The notes beneath the pieces were generated by a model, which saw only the letters and a program-made list of their open reading frames with translations, ran no database searches and had not been told where the DNA came from. A stretch of 64,000 nucleotides of DNA from Pseudomonas sp. PDM14 (GTDB lineage Bacteria; Pseudomonadota; Gammaproteobacteria; Pseudomonadales; Pseudomonadaceae): contig NZ_JACVAQ010000001.1 in assembly GCF_014851905.1 (NCBI RefSeq), positions 1,240,001 to 1,304,000 of the forward strand. The letters run 5' to 3'. The position numbers and the translations under genes are program-made. Below are positions 1 through 8,146 of the stretch, in pieces. Position 1 is the stretch's first letter. The number at the start of each line of letters is the position of its first letter.

Positions 1-336
1 GATCTGCTTGGATTGGCGGCGATGCCGAGACAGCTTGCAGGCTTGCTGCTGGCCTTGGTGGTGTGGGCGTTGGCCACCGATATCGTCTGGCCGTCGCAGC
101 AGCGACGCATCGTCGAGCTGATGCCGGAACAGCGCGGCATTGCCCTGGCCTTGACCGCGTCGTTCATGTTCGGCGGGATCGGTTTCGGCTCCGCTGCAGC
201 AGGGGCGCTCTATCCCGTGTTCGGCTACACCGGCTTGCTGTTTGCCTCGCTGATGTTCCTGCTGCTGGCCTTCGTCAGCCTACGCTTCTCCGAGCGGCGT
301 GCCCGTGTTCAAACGCCCGTGCCTGGGTTGATCTGA
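1..336 (+). CDS. MFS transporter, C-terminal fragment (cut by window start)
   Basis: The open frame runs in from the window edge and gives the last 111 residues of a membrane protein. It has three hydrophobic helices: about residues 8-25, 48-70 and 75-95. A short cytoplasmic-like region with VELMPEQRG lies between the first two, and the tail is basic (RFSERRARV). This pattern fits the final helices of a major facilitator superfamily carrier, but the substrate cannot be inferred from this part. The gene ends one base before the convergent stop codon of the HxlR regulator, so the two 3' ends abut. Confidence 0.7.
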   Translation, partial: DLLGLAAMPRQLAGLLLALVVWALATDIVWPSQQRRIVELMPEQRGIALALTASFMFGGIGFGSAAAGALYPVFGYTGLLFASLMFLLLAFVSLRFSERRARVQTPVPGLI

Positions 337-834
337 TCAGCGATTGCGTTGAGCCGCCTCGCGCAACCTGGCCAATCTCTCGAGCGTCGAGCCGTCCGCA
401 CCCGGGCCGGGACGCAGGCTCAGATCCTCCAGCGCGAGCGTCTGGCCATTGGTATCGGTCAATTTGACCGGGGCAATGGCGGCTCCACTCTTGCGATTGA
501 CCGGAATCAGCGGGGCGCCTTCTTCCAGCGGATTCCACTTATCGCCCCACTGCAGCATCGCAATGATGATCACGTGCAGCGCTTGGCCCTTCTCGGTCAG
601 GGCGTACTCGGTGCCGCTGCCGACGGCGGTCTTCACAAGGATGCCGTAGTCCTGAAGCAGCTTCAGGCGCTTGGACAGGATGCCCTTGGAAATCTCCAGG
701 TTGCGCTGGAATTCATCGAATTTCGTCGTGCCCCAAAGCAGCTCGCGAATGATCAGCAGGTTCCACCAGTCGCCCAATACGTCAACCGAGCGGGCTACCG
801 AGCAATTGCGATCCTCGAAGGTAACTCGTTCCAC
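337..834 (-). CDS. HxlR-family winged-helix transcriptional regulator
   Basis: A DNA-binding regulator of about 165 residues. Near the N-terminus CSVARSVDVLGDWW followed by LLIIRELLWG is the hallmark start of the HxlR domain, and the FDEFQRNLEISKGILSKRL stretch matches its recognition helix. HxlR proteins often respond to electrophiles or redox state through the N-terminal cysteine, present here at residue 11. The GTG at 834 has a GGAG eight bases upstream and gives the usual family N-terminus. An ATG at 900 with AGGTG is an alternative that would add 22 residues. It is divergent from the 969-2589 gene pair, so that pair is a plausible target. Confidence 0.85.
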   Translation of the reverse strand: MERVTFEDRNCSVARSVDVLGDWWNLLIIRELLWGTTKFDEFQRNLEISKGILSKRLKLLQDYGILVKTAVGSGTEYALTEKGQALHVIIIAMLQWGDKWNPLEEGAPLIPVNRKSGAAIAPVKLTDTNGQTLALEDLSLRPGPGADGSTLERLARLREAAQRNR

Positions 835-968
835 GTGCAGATCTCCGCGTGAGTGAGCGGTTTCAAGCCGCCGACAAGAAAAGGTGTTGACAGGTTTCAT
901 GATAGCACCTAATTTCTCGTCGCAAGGTTCTTTAATAGAACCAAACAACGAGCATCCGAGGCTATCCC

Positions 969-1265
969 ATGATCAAGCAGCTCCTGACTGCGACGGCGTT
1001 TTTCGTCGTCGCCACCGCGCAGGCCGAACCCTACGACAACTGCGTCACCAATGAACTGGAAGATCGTCTGATTACGGCGGATCTTGCGATCGCCGCCGGC
1101 AATTGCCACCTGGCCCTTGCCAGCGATGGGAGCCAGATATTTTCGGCATTGGAATACGCTCACAGCTGGTTCCTCCAGGCGCAAGCGCTGGGTTCCAATC
1201 AGGCACGCCAGGCACTGGATCTGGTCGAGCAGAAACTGGCGCAGGCAGGGCACGCTCATGACTAA
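969..1265 (+). CDS. Small secreted protein with one Sel1-like helical repeat
   Basis: A 98-residue protein with a clear signal peptide (MIKQLLTATAFFVVATAQA, cleavage after AQA). The mature part has two cysteines (in NCVTN and GNCHL) and the segment ALEYAHSWFLQAQALGSNQA, which resembles a single Sel1/TPR-like helix pair. A GAGG seven bases before the ATG supports the start. Its stop overlaps the start of the DUF1329 gene by eight bases, so the two are translationally coupled. The function is unknown. A periplasmic partner of the DUF1329 protein is an inference from the overlap. Confidence 0.7.
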   Translation: MIKQLLTATAFFVVATAQAEPYDNCVTNELEDRLITADLAIAAGNCHLALASDGSQIFSALEYAHSWFLQAQALGSNQARQALDLVEQKLAQAGHAHD

Positions 1266-2589
1266 GCCCATCGCCCTATCGATGCTGCTGGTCGCCATGA
1301 CCGTCAGTGCCAGCCTCGCTGCAGCAGAGGAATTCACGCCGCTGGGCGCCGAGGCAGCCGGTAATGCAGACGGTTCAATCCCGGCCTGGACCGGCGGCTT
1401 CAGCCGTAACGTGACGTGGAGCGACATCGGCAAGCAGTTCGTCGATCCCTTCGCCGATGACCCGGTGAAATTCTCCATCGATGCCAGCAATCTGGAGACC
1501 TACCGGGACAACCTCACCCCCGGACAGATTGAGCAACTGCGCCGCAATCCGAACGGCTATCGCCTGGACGTCTACGAGACGAGGCGAACGGCCAGGTACC
1601 CCGATTATGTGTACGCGGCTGCGGGCAAGAATTCGCAAACGGCCAAGTTGGTGCCAGGCGGCAATGGCGTACTCGACTACCAGGGCTACTACCCGTTCAT
1701 CCATCCCAAGAGCGGGGTGGAGGTGCTGTGGAACCACTTCATGCGCTATCGCGGCGGCAGCCTGCTGCGCACCCATACCCAGGTCATCACGCAGACCAAC
1801 GGCTCTTTCAGCCAGGTCCAGCTCGAAGACCGTGCGGCCTGGCCGGAGAACCTCAGTGGCTTCGACCCGGTCCGCGATGCCAACATCATGATCTTCTCGA
1901 CACAGAAGGTGACCGCCCCGGCTCGCCTGGCGGGCAACATCCTGCTGGTGCAGGAAACCATCGATCAGGTCAAGGAACCGCGCCTGGCCTGGCTCTACAA
2001 CGCTGGGCAGCGGCGTGTGCGGCGTGCCCCGCAAGTCGCGTATGACGGCCCCGGCACCGCTGCCGATGGCCTGCGCACGTCCGACAACTACGACATGTAC
2101 ACCGGCTCGCCGGATCGGTACGACTGGACGCTGGAAGGCAAGCAGGAAATCTACATCCCCTACAACAACTACCGCCTGACCAGTCGTGAGCTGACCTCGG
2201 ACATGTTGATCGAGAAGGGACACCTCAACCCGAACTACCTGCGCTATGAGAAGCATCGCGTGTGGAAAGTGGTCGGCACCCTCAAGCCGGGCATGCGCCA
2301 TATCTACGCCAAGCGCGTGTTCTACATCGATGAAGACACCTGGCAGATTGCCCTGGCTGAGCACTACGACAGCCGCGGCGTGCTGTGGCGGCTCTCCGAA
2401 GGCTTCCACGTGCAGTACGACTACGCCGATACCCCCTGGTACGCAGGGGAGGCCATCTACGACTTCACCAACGGCCGCTACCTGGTATTCGGCCTGACCT
2501 ACAACAGCGCACAGCCCATCACTTTCGGCTTCAAGGCGAGCAAGTCGGAGTTCGTGCCGGCCGCTCTCAGGGCCCAAGGCATTCGCTGA
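1258..2589 (+). CDS. DUF1329 family protein (solo copy)
   Basis: A 443-residue exported protein, with signal peptide at about residues 1-23 ending in LAAA. The motifs RRVRRAPQVAYD, GSPDRYDW and a C-terminal FKASKSEFVPAALRAQGIR are shared almost word for word with the second DUF1329 gene at 22241, so they are paralogues. DUF1329 proteins are LolA/LolB-like periplasmic or outer-membrane-associated proteins, usually encoded beside a DUF1302 outer-membrane protein and linked to uptake or export of hydrophobic compounds. No DUF1302 gene lies next to this copy. The start overlaps the upstream small secreted gene, and the HxlR gene is divergent. Confidence 0.88.
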   Translation: MTKPIALSMLLVAMTVSASLAAAEEFTPLGAEAAGNADGSIPAWTGGFSRNVTWSDIGKQFVDPFADDPVKFSIDASNLETYRDNLTPGQIEQLRRNPNGYRLDVYETRRTARYPDYVYAAAGKNSQTAKLVPGGNGVLDYQGYYPFIHPKSGVEVLWNHFMRYRGGSLLRTHTQVITQTNGSFSQVQLEDRAAWPENLSGFDPVRDANIMIFSTQKVTAPARLAGNILLVQETIDQVKEPRLAWLYNAGQRRVRRAPQVAYDGPGTAADGLRTSDNYDMYTGSPDRYDWTLEGKQEIYIPYNNYRLTSRELTSDMLIEKGHLNPNYLRYEKHRVWKVVGTLKPGMRHIYAKRVFYIDEDTWQIALAEHYDSRGVLWRLSEGFHVQYDYADTPWYAGEAIYDFTNGRYLVFGLTYNSAQPITFGFKASKSEFVPAALRAQGIR

Positions 2590-2617
2590 ACGCGTTCAGG
2601 GGATCGTTCAATCATTC

Positions 2618-2639
2618 GGTGGCGCCATCAGGCGCCACC
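2618..2639 (+). terminator. Perfect 9-bp hairpin after the DUF1329 gene
   Basis: GGTGGCGCC, loop ATCA, then GGCGCCACC. It lies 29 bases after the DUF1329 stop and upstream of the next gene's ribosome site. There is no T-tract, so it may be a weak terminator or an mRNA-stabilising hairpin. Confidence 0.4.
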
Positions 2640-2667
2640 CATCGCGCAGTGAACTCAGGTGAGATCA

Positions 2668-3687
2668 ATGAAAGCCTTCGTAATCGAGCGTTATGGAAAG
2701 CAGGAACCCTTGCACCTGGCCGAAGTGCCGGAGCCCAAGCTGGGCGAGCAAGACGTCCTGGTGCGGATTCATGCCGCGAGCATCAATCCGCTGGATCTGA
2801 AGATTCGCAGTGGTGCGCTCAAGCGGATTTTGCCTCTGCGCCTGCCATTGGTGCTGGGCAATGACCTGGCCGGTGTGGTGACGCAGGTAGGCACCAAGGT
2901 TCAACGCTTCAAGCCGGGCGATGAGGTCTATGCCCGCACCGATACCCGTCGTATCGGCACCTTCGCCGAGTTCATCGCGGTGGCCGAATCCAACGTCGCC
3001 CTGAAACCGCCCAGCCTGAGCATGGCGGAGGCTGCCTCGATTCCGCTGGTTGGCCTCACTGCCTGGCAGGCACTGGTTGAGAAAGGCAATCTGCGCAAGG
3101 GACAGAAGGTCTTCATTCATGCAGGTTCCGGCGGCGTCGGCACGTTGGCGATCCAGCTGGCCAAGCATCTGGGTGCGAGCGTTGCGACCACCACCAGCAG
3201 CGCCAATGTCGCGCTGGTGAAAAGCCTCGGCGCGGACATTGTCATCGACTACAAGAAGGACGATTTCGCCAAGACGCTGCGCGACTACGACCTGGTGCTG
3301 CACAGCCTGGGCAGTGAAGAACTGGAGAAATCGGTGGGCATACTCAAGCCCGGTGGCCAGCTCATCACGATTTCCGGCCCAGCCGACCCCGAGTTCGCCA
3401 AAAACAACGGCATGCCCAAGCTGGTGCAAATGATCGTGGGGCTGCTGAGTCGCAAGATTCGTAAAAAGGCTGGGAAACAGGGGGTCGGCTACTCCTTCCT
3501 GTTCATGCGAGGCAGTGGCGAGCAACTCTCAACACTAGGGGAGCTGATCCACAGCGGCGCCATCCGGCCGACGGTCGACAGGGTCTTCCCATTCGAGGAG
3601 ACGAACGAAGCTCTGGCGTATGTCGAGGGAGGACGCACCAGGGGCAAAGCCGTAATCCAGGTTGTTGCTCTCGCCAATCAGGCCTGA
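2668..3687 (+). CDS. NADP-dependent quinone-oxidoreductase-like MDR protein
   Basis: A 339-residue medium-chain dehydrogenase/reductase of the zinc-independent quinone oxidoreductase group. The N-terminal GroES-like domain has the typical DVLVRIHAASINPLD and GNDLAGVV segments. The Rossmann nucleotide motif AGSGGVG starts at residue 152. The catalytic zinc cysteine/histidine set of true alcohol dehydrogenases is absent. It probably reduces quinones or alpha,beta-unsaturated carbonyls with NADPH. The ATG at 2668 follows AGGTGAG by five bases; an upstream GTG lies inside that ribosome site and is unlikely. The SDR gene follows on the same strand after 86 bases. Confidence 0.88.
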   Translation: MKAFVIERYGKQEPLHLAEVPEPKLGEQDVLVRIHAASINPLDLKIRSGALKRILPLRLPLVLGNDLAGVVTQVGTKVQRFKPGDEVYARTDTRRIGTFAEFIAVAESNVALKPPSLSMAEAASIPLVGLTAWQALVEKGNLRKGQKVFIHAGSGGVGTLAIQLAKHLGASVATTTSSANVALVKSLGADIVIDYKKDDFAKTLRDYDLVLHSLGSEELEKSVGILKPGGQLITISGPADPEFAKNNGMPKLVQMIVGLLSRKIRKKAGKQGVGYSFLFMRGSGEQLSTLGELIHSGAIRPTVDRVFPFEETNEALAYVEGGRTRGKAVIQVVALANQA

Positions 3688-3773
3688 GGGCGTCACGTCG
3701 CAAGCATCGAGTGGCAGACGAACTGCTAAGTCACCAATCTCATGTAATCCCCACAAAACCAAGGGCAAAACCA

Positions 3774-4565
3774 ATGAACAACCGTCCATCAGTTCTCATC
3801 ACAGGTGCATCCTCCGGGATAGGGGCAATCTACGCAGAGCGGTTTGCTGCTCGCGGCCATGACCTTGTCCTGGTTGCGCGCGACAAGGCTCGGCTCGAAA
3901 CGCTCGCGGCTCGTTTGCGCGAAACCAACGGCATCAGTGTCGATGTGCTGCAAGCCGATCTGACGGATGCCACAGACCTGGCCGCTGTCGAGGCGCGACT
4001 CAGCGATGATGCCCGGATTGGCATACTGATCAACAACGCCGGCATTGGCCAGTCCGGCAGTTTCATCGACCAAGCGGCTGGCGCCATTGATCGCCTGATC
4101 GCGCTCAATATCCTTGCCCTGACTCGGCTATCCAATGCCATCGCCCCCCGGCTTGTGAAGACTGGCGAAGGTGCAATCGTCAATATCGGTTCAGTCGTAG
4201 GCCTGGCGCCTGAGTTTGGCATGTCGATATATGGGGCAACCAAAGCTTTCGTACTGTTCCTCTCCCAGGGGCTCCATCTGGAGCTGTCTCCGAAAGGGGT
4301 TTATGTGCAAGCGGTGCTTCCCGCTGCAACCCGTACCGAGATATGGGCGCGTTCGGGCAATGACCTCAACTCTTTGCCGGCAATGATGGAAGTGGACGAG
4401 CTGGTCGATGCCGCACTGATTGGTTTTGATCGTCGCGAGCTAGTAACCATGCCTGCACTGCAGGCTGCAGAACGCTGGGACGCTTATGACTCTTTGCGCA
4501 AAGGCCTGCTGGCCGAGATCAGGCAGGATCGTGTTGCGGCGCGTTATCACAACGTGAACGAGTAG
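3774..4565 (+). CDS. Short-chain dehydrogenase/reductase
   Basis: A 263-residue classical SDR. It has the cofactor motif TGASSGIG at residues 10-17, the structural NNAG motif and the catalytic YGATK with Tyr153 and Lys157, preceded by a serine in NIGSVVG. Arginines just after the first beta strand (VARDKARLE) favour NADP(H). The substrate cannot be predicted. The order quinone oxidoreductase then SDR suggests a small redox or detoxification unit, which is only an inference from adjacency. Confidence 0.88.
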   Translation: MNNRPSVLITGASSGIGAIYAERFAARGHDLVLVARDKARLETLAARLRETNGISVDVLQADLTDATDLAAVEARLSDDARIGILINNAGIGQSGSFIDQAAGAIDRLIALNILALTRLSNAIAPRLVKTGEGAIVNIGSVVGLAPEFGMSIYGATKAFVLFLSQGLHLELSPKGVYVQAVLPAATRTEIWARSGNDLNSLPAMMEVDELVDAALIGFDRRELVTMPALQAAERWDAYDSLRKGLLAEIRQDRVAARYHNVNE

Positions 4566-4833
4566 TGCCTGCAAGCGAAGCAGTAGCGGCACGCCGCAGC
4601 GCAGAAGCCCGCGGACCTGCCTGCCCGGTTTCCCCAGCGGGGTGATCGATGACGGGGAGTCCGAGCGCAGACGTATCGCCCAGGCGATCAAGGTGGAAGG
4701 CCCGCGGAACCTGGACGACGCGGGCCTGATGATCGCCCGGCGCTACACGGCCATCGGCCTGGCCTCCTCTACCACCCCAGTTGCCGCTATGTGCCGACGG
4801 CGCTCAGTTCACCTGCAGCGTGCGTGACCGCAC
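4566..4833. other. Gene-poor gap with a doubtful short open frame
   Basis: This 268-base gap separates the SDR from the convergent NAD(P)H oxidoreductase. A plus-strand open frame (4642-4827, 61 codons) reads IDDGESERRRIAQAIKVEG, which looks protein-like but matches no family I recognise and lacks a good ribosome site. It could be a remnant of a lost gene. No terminator with a T-tract was seen. Confidence 0.3.
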
Positions 4834-5478
4834 CTAGCCAAGACTGAAGAACGCGGTGATCGCGCGACCGGCCAGGGCACGCGCCTCCTCCAGCGCGTCC
4901 TCGCCACGGGCCGTACCTTCGACGGTGAAGAACTGCAGGTCGTGCAGGCCCACGGTGCCCAGCGCGACGCGCAGGTACGGCCGCAGGAAGTCCGGCTGGC
5001 GCGCGCTTTCACCGCTGATCAGACCACCCGACGAGATCGCCACGTACACCGGACGGTCGCGCAGCACGCCGACCTTGCCCTGCGGCGTCGGGGTGAAGGT
5101 CACGCGCACCCGCACCACGTGATCGATCCAGGCCTTGAGCGCCGAGGGCACGGTGTAGTTGTGCATCGGCGTGGCGATCAGCAGCACGTCGGCGGCATCC
5201 AGGGCGTCGATCAGGGCATCCGAGCGGCACAGTGCGTCGCCGTCCTGCCCGTTGCTGGACGCCGTCGCCGAGCCCAGCGCCAGTGCATAGGGCGCATCGA
5301 CATGGGCCAGCTGGTTGAGGTCGTAGTCGAGCAGGTTGATGGCGCGGCCGCCGGCCTGCGCGGCGAGACCTTCGATGACCTGCTGGGACAGGCGCAGGCT
5401 TTCGGAATCGGCGCCACGCGGGCTGCCGATTAGGCGCAGTACGTGCAGCGGCGTGCTGCCCGGAGGGGTCGATGTCAT
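4834..5478 (-). CDS. FMN-dependent NADH-azoreductase-like flavodoxin-fold reductase
   Basis: A 214-residue flavodoxin-fold protein. The N-terminal LRLIGSPRGADSESLRLS is the phosphate-binding loop of FMN-dependent NAD(P)H oxidoreductases. ATPMHNYTVPSALKAWIDHV and VAISSGG match the flavin-binding loops of the AzoR group, whose usual forms are PMYNF and TSRGG. It would be a cytosolic quinone or azo-compound reductase using a two-electron mechanism. It lies 24 bases downstream of the GNAT gene on the same strand, probably in one transcript. Confidence 0.82.
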   Translation of the reverse strand: MTSTPPGSTPLHVLRLIGSPRGADSESLRLSQQVIEGLAAQAGGRAINLLDYDLNQLAHVDAPYALALGSATASSNGQDGDALCRSDALIDALDAADVLLIATPMHNYTVPSALKAWIDHVVRVRVTFTPTPQGKVGVLRDRPVYVAISSGGLISGESARQPDFLRPYLRVALGTVGLHDLQFFTVEGTARGEDALEEARALAGRAITAFFSLG

Positions 5479-5502
5479 GGCGGTTGGCCTCCTGAATGAG
5501 TG

Positions 5503-5985
5503 TCAGTGGGTGTCGAGGAGTTTCTGGAAGCGCAGCGCGCCGCTGTAGAGGCCTTCACGGAAATAGAAGCGCTGCGCACGGGAATTTGCCAACCCGGTGT
5601 CGAGCACCAGGCGCGCGCAGCCTTCGGCACGGCCAACGCGGTCCAGCGCCCGCAGCAGCCTGGCGCCCCACTGGCCGCCGCGGCTGGCTTCACTCGTCAC
5701 CAGGTCGTCGACATAGAGGAAGGTGCCGTAGACGAGGTTTTCCTGCAGGCGGTAGCCGGCCAGCGCCACCAGCATGCTGCCGTCGAATGCGCCGACCAGG
5801 CGGTAGCCCTGTGCGCCCATGCGCTCGACGCGGGCGACGAACTCGGCCTCGCTGGCGAGGTGCGGACGCAGTTCGTGCATCAACGGGTAGGCGCTGCGCA
5901 AGTCGCGCGGTCCGTCGAGCGGGCGCAGCGCCGGGTCGGCAAGATCGAGCACGCTGGTCAGGGGATGATTGGGCGAATGGGTCAT
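5503..5985 (-). CDS. GNAT-family N-acetyltransferase
   Basis: A 160-residue protein with the GNAT fold. The central strand YGTFLYVDDLVTSEASRGGQWGARLLRAL contains the acetyl-CoA pyrophosphate loop in the form RGGQWGA (consensus RGxGxG/A), followed by LVLDTGLANSRAQRFYFREG, typical of the C-terminal half. The substrate is unknown. The ATG at 5985 is chosen over an extended upstream frame that would read through the divergent MocR gene. Because the MocR regulator is divergent across a 90-base gap, this gene and the downstream reductase are its likely targets. Confidence 0.85.
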   Translation of the reverse strand: MTHSPNHPLTSVLDLADPALRPLDGPRDLRSAYPLMHELRPHLASEAEFVARVERMGAQGYRLVGAFDGSMLVALAGYRLQENLVYGTFLYVDDLVTSEASRGGQWGARLLRALDRVGRAEGCARLVLDTGLANSRAQRFYFREGLYSGALRFQKLLDTH

Positions 5986-6075
5986 GGCGCTATCGCAGGT
6001 CCGTGAGTGATGGCTGCATCCTAGGCCGTCGATGCCATAATCGCAGGAGCCATGAATGGACATTGTGACTAGGCC

Positions 6076-7515
6076 ATGACCCAGCCCTTCCTCGACACCT
6101 TCGCCCCGCTCGCCGAGCGCCCCGACACGCCGCTGTACCGCCAGCTCTACGAGCGGGTGCAGGCCGCCATCGCCGCCGGCACGCTCAGCCCTGGCGACCG
6201 CATGCCCTCGGCACGCGCCCTGGCCAAGGAACTCGGCGTGGCCCGCGGCACCATCGAACTGGCCTATTCGCTGCTGACCAGCGAGGGCTACCTGCTCGCC
6301 CGCGGCCAGGCCGGCACGGTGGTCAACCCGCAGCTGCAACTGCAGGCACTGGCCACGCCCAGCGCACCGCCGCCGAGCGATGCCAGACCGGGCGACGAAA
6401 CACCCGACGTGCTCTGGCGGCCGTCGCAGCTGCTGCCGTTCCAGATGGGGGTATCGGCGCTGGATGCCTTCCCGCGCAAGATCTGGGCGCGGCTCGGCGC
6501 GCGCTACCTGCGCGGCATGCGCCCGGCGGACATGGACTACCCGCCGCCGCACGGCCTGCCCTCGCTGCGCAGCGCCATCGCCTCCTACCTGCAGGTGTCG
6601 CGCGGCATCGATTGCGGCGCGCATCAGGTGTTCATCACCAGCGGCTGGCGCAGCAGCCTGGCGTTCGTCGCCCATGCGCTGCTCAGCCCCGGCGGGCGCG
6701 CCTGGGTCGAGGACCCCGGCTATCCGCTGACGCGGCAGATCCTCCGCCAGTTCGGCCTCGAACCGGTGCCGGTCAGGGTGGATGCGCAGGGGATCGACGT
6801 GCAGCACGGCATCGCCCAGGCCGGCGACGCACAGCTGGCGGTGGTCACCCCCGCGCACCAGAGTCCGCTGTCGATGGCACTCTCCTTGCCGCGTCGCCAG
6901 GCGCTGCTGGACTGGGCCGCGACGCATGACGCCTGGGTGGTGGAAGACGACTACGACGGCGAATACCGCTATGCCAGCCGCCCGCTGCCGGCGCTCGCCA
7001 GCCTCGATCGGCATGGTCGGGTGTTCTATGCGGGGACGTTCAGCAAGGTGCTGTTTCCGAGCATCCGCCTCGGCTACCTGGTGGTGCCGCAGGCACAGGT
7101 CGCCACCTTCGAGCGGGTCGGGCGTGCGCTGTTCGCCGCGGCGACGCCGACCATGACCCAGGCCATCGTTGCCGACTTCATCGCCGAGGGCCATTTCGCC
7201 CGGCACATCCAGCGCATGCGCCGGCTCTACGGCGAACGCCGGGCCGAGACCATCGCTGCGCTGGAGCGCGGGCTGGAGGGTCGCCTGCGGGTGGAACCGT
7301 CACCGGGCGGCATGCACCTGGTGCTGCGCCTGCCGGGCGAGCGCAGCGACCGTCCGCTGGCCGACCGTCTGCTGGCAGACGGCATCGCGGTGCAGGCGCT
7401 GTCGCGCTGGTCAGCCTCGGCGCAGCCCGATTCGGCGCTGCTGCTGAGCTTCACCAACTGCACCTCGCCGGCGCAGGCACAGCGCCTCGGCGAACTGATC
7501 CGCCAGGCGCTGTGA
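6076..7515 (+). CDS. MocR-type regulator (GntR HTH fused to aminotransferase fold)
   Basis: A 479-residue fusion of an N-terminal GntR winged helix (about residues 18-80, with SPGDRMPSARALAKELGVAR) to a fold-type I aminotransferase domain. The PLP lysine is Lys324 in GTFSKVLFP, and the aspartate region reads VVEDDYDGEYRY. MocR proteins use PLP or an amino compound as effector and usually control the adjacent divergent gene. Here that is the GNAT/azoreductase unit. No pyridoxal-synthesis genes are nearby, so a PdxR role is not supported. Confidence 0.9.
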   Translation: MTQPFLDTFAPLAERPDTPLYRQLYERVQAAIAAGTLSPGDRMPSARALAKELGVARGTIELAYSLLTSEGYLLARGQAGTVVNPQLQLQALATPSAPPPSDARPGDETPDVLWRPSQLLPFQMGVSALDAFPRKIWARLGARYLRGMRPADMDYPPPHGLPSLRSAIASYLQVSRGIDCGAHQVFITSGWRSSLAFVAHALLSPGGRAWVEDPGYPLTRQILRQFGLEPVPVRVDAQGIDVQHGIAQAGDAQLAVVTPAHQSPLSMALSLPRRQALLDWAATHDAWVVEDDYDGEYRYASRPLPALASLDRHGRVFYAGTFSKVLFPSIRLGYLVVPQAQVATFERVGRALFAAATPTMTQAIVADFIAEGHFARHIQRMRRLYGERRAETIAALERGLEGRLRVEPSPGGMHLVLRLPGERSDRPLADRLLADGIAVQALSRWSASAQPDSALLLSFTNCTSPAQAQRLGELIRQAL

Positions 7516-7519
7516 GGCC

Positions 7520-7999
7520 TCAGGCGAGGTTGGCCTTGTCCAGGCCGAACAGCTGATCGGACGAACCCGGCACCGCCTGGAACGCCACGTTGAGACGGTT
7601 CCAGCCGTTGATGGCGACGACCAGGAAGGACAGGTCGGACAGCTCCTGCTCGGAGAACTGCTCGCGCACGCTGGCGTACACGCCCTCGGAAACCCCGTGC
7701 GGCGGCAGCTGGGTCAGCGCCTCGGTCCATTCCAGCGCGGCACGTTCACGCGGCGAGAACAGCGGCGACTCGCGCCATACGGCGACATGGTGCAGGCGCA
7801 GTTCGCGCTCGCCGTGAATCTTGGCTTCCTTGACGTGCATGTCCACGCAGAACGCGCAGCCGTTGATCTGCGACGCACGCAGCATCACCAGGTGGGCCAG
7901 CTCGGCAAGAAACGGCTTCTTGCTCAGCAGCATGGTGAACTCCACGTACTTGTTGGAGGCTTGCGGGGAGAGTTTGAAATAGTCGAGGCGCTGGCTCAT
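7520..7999 (-). CDS. AhpD-like carboxymuconolactone decarboxylase family protein
   Basis: A 159-residue protein with the AhpD redox motif in NGCAFCVDMH: Cys48, Cys51 and His55. Members form all-helical oligomers and act as alkylhydroperoxidases or related peroxide-handling enzymes. True decarboxylases lack the CxxC pair. The ATG at 7999 gives the standard family N-terminus (MSQRLDYFKLSPQA). The gene converges with the upstream MocR gene (stops four bases apart) and lies downstream of the second MocR gene on the same strand. Confidence 0.87.
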   Translation of the reverse strand: MSQRLDYFKLSPQASNKYVEFTMLLSKKPFLAELAHLVMLRASQINGCAFCVDMHVKEAKIHGERELRLHHVAVWRESPLFSPRERAALEWTEALTQLPPHGVSEGVYASVREQFSEQELSDLSFLVVAINGWNRLNVAFQAVPGSSDQLFGLDKANLA

Positions 8000-8146
8000 G
8001 GAATGACTCGCTCTGAAGGATTGAAGGGGCGCCGCAGCCTGTCCGCCTGTGCGCAACGACAGCGGCCCGGTGATGGCAAATCTATCCAGGCTTGGCCCGG
8101 TCACCCAGAGCCAAGACCCGCACTTTCGACTGGGCCATGATCGACC

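Noticed and set aside
4642..4827. 61-codon plus-strand frame in the gap after the SDR gene
   Set aside because: It looks partly protein-like but lacks a ribosome site and any family match, so it is only mentioned as part of the gap.
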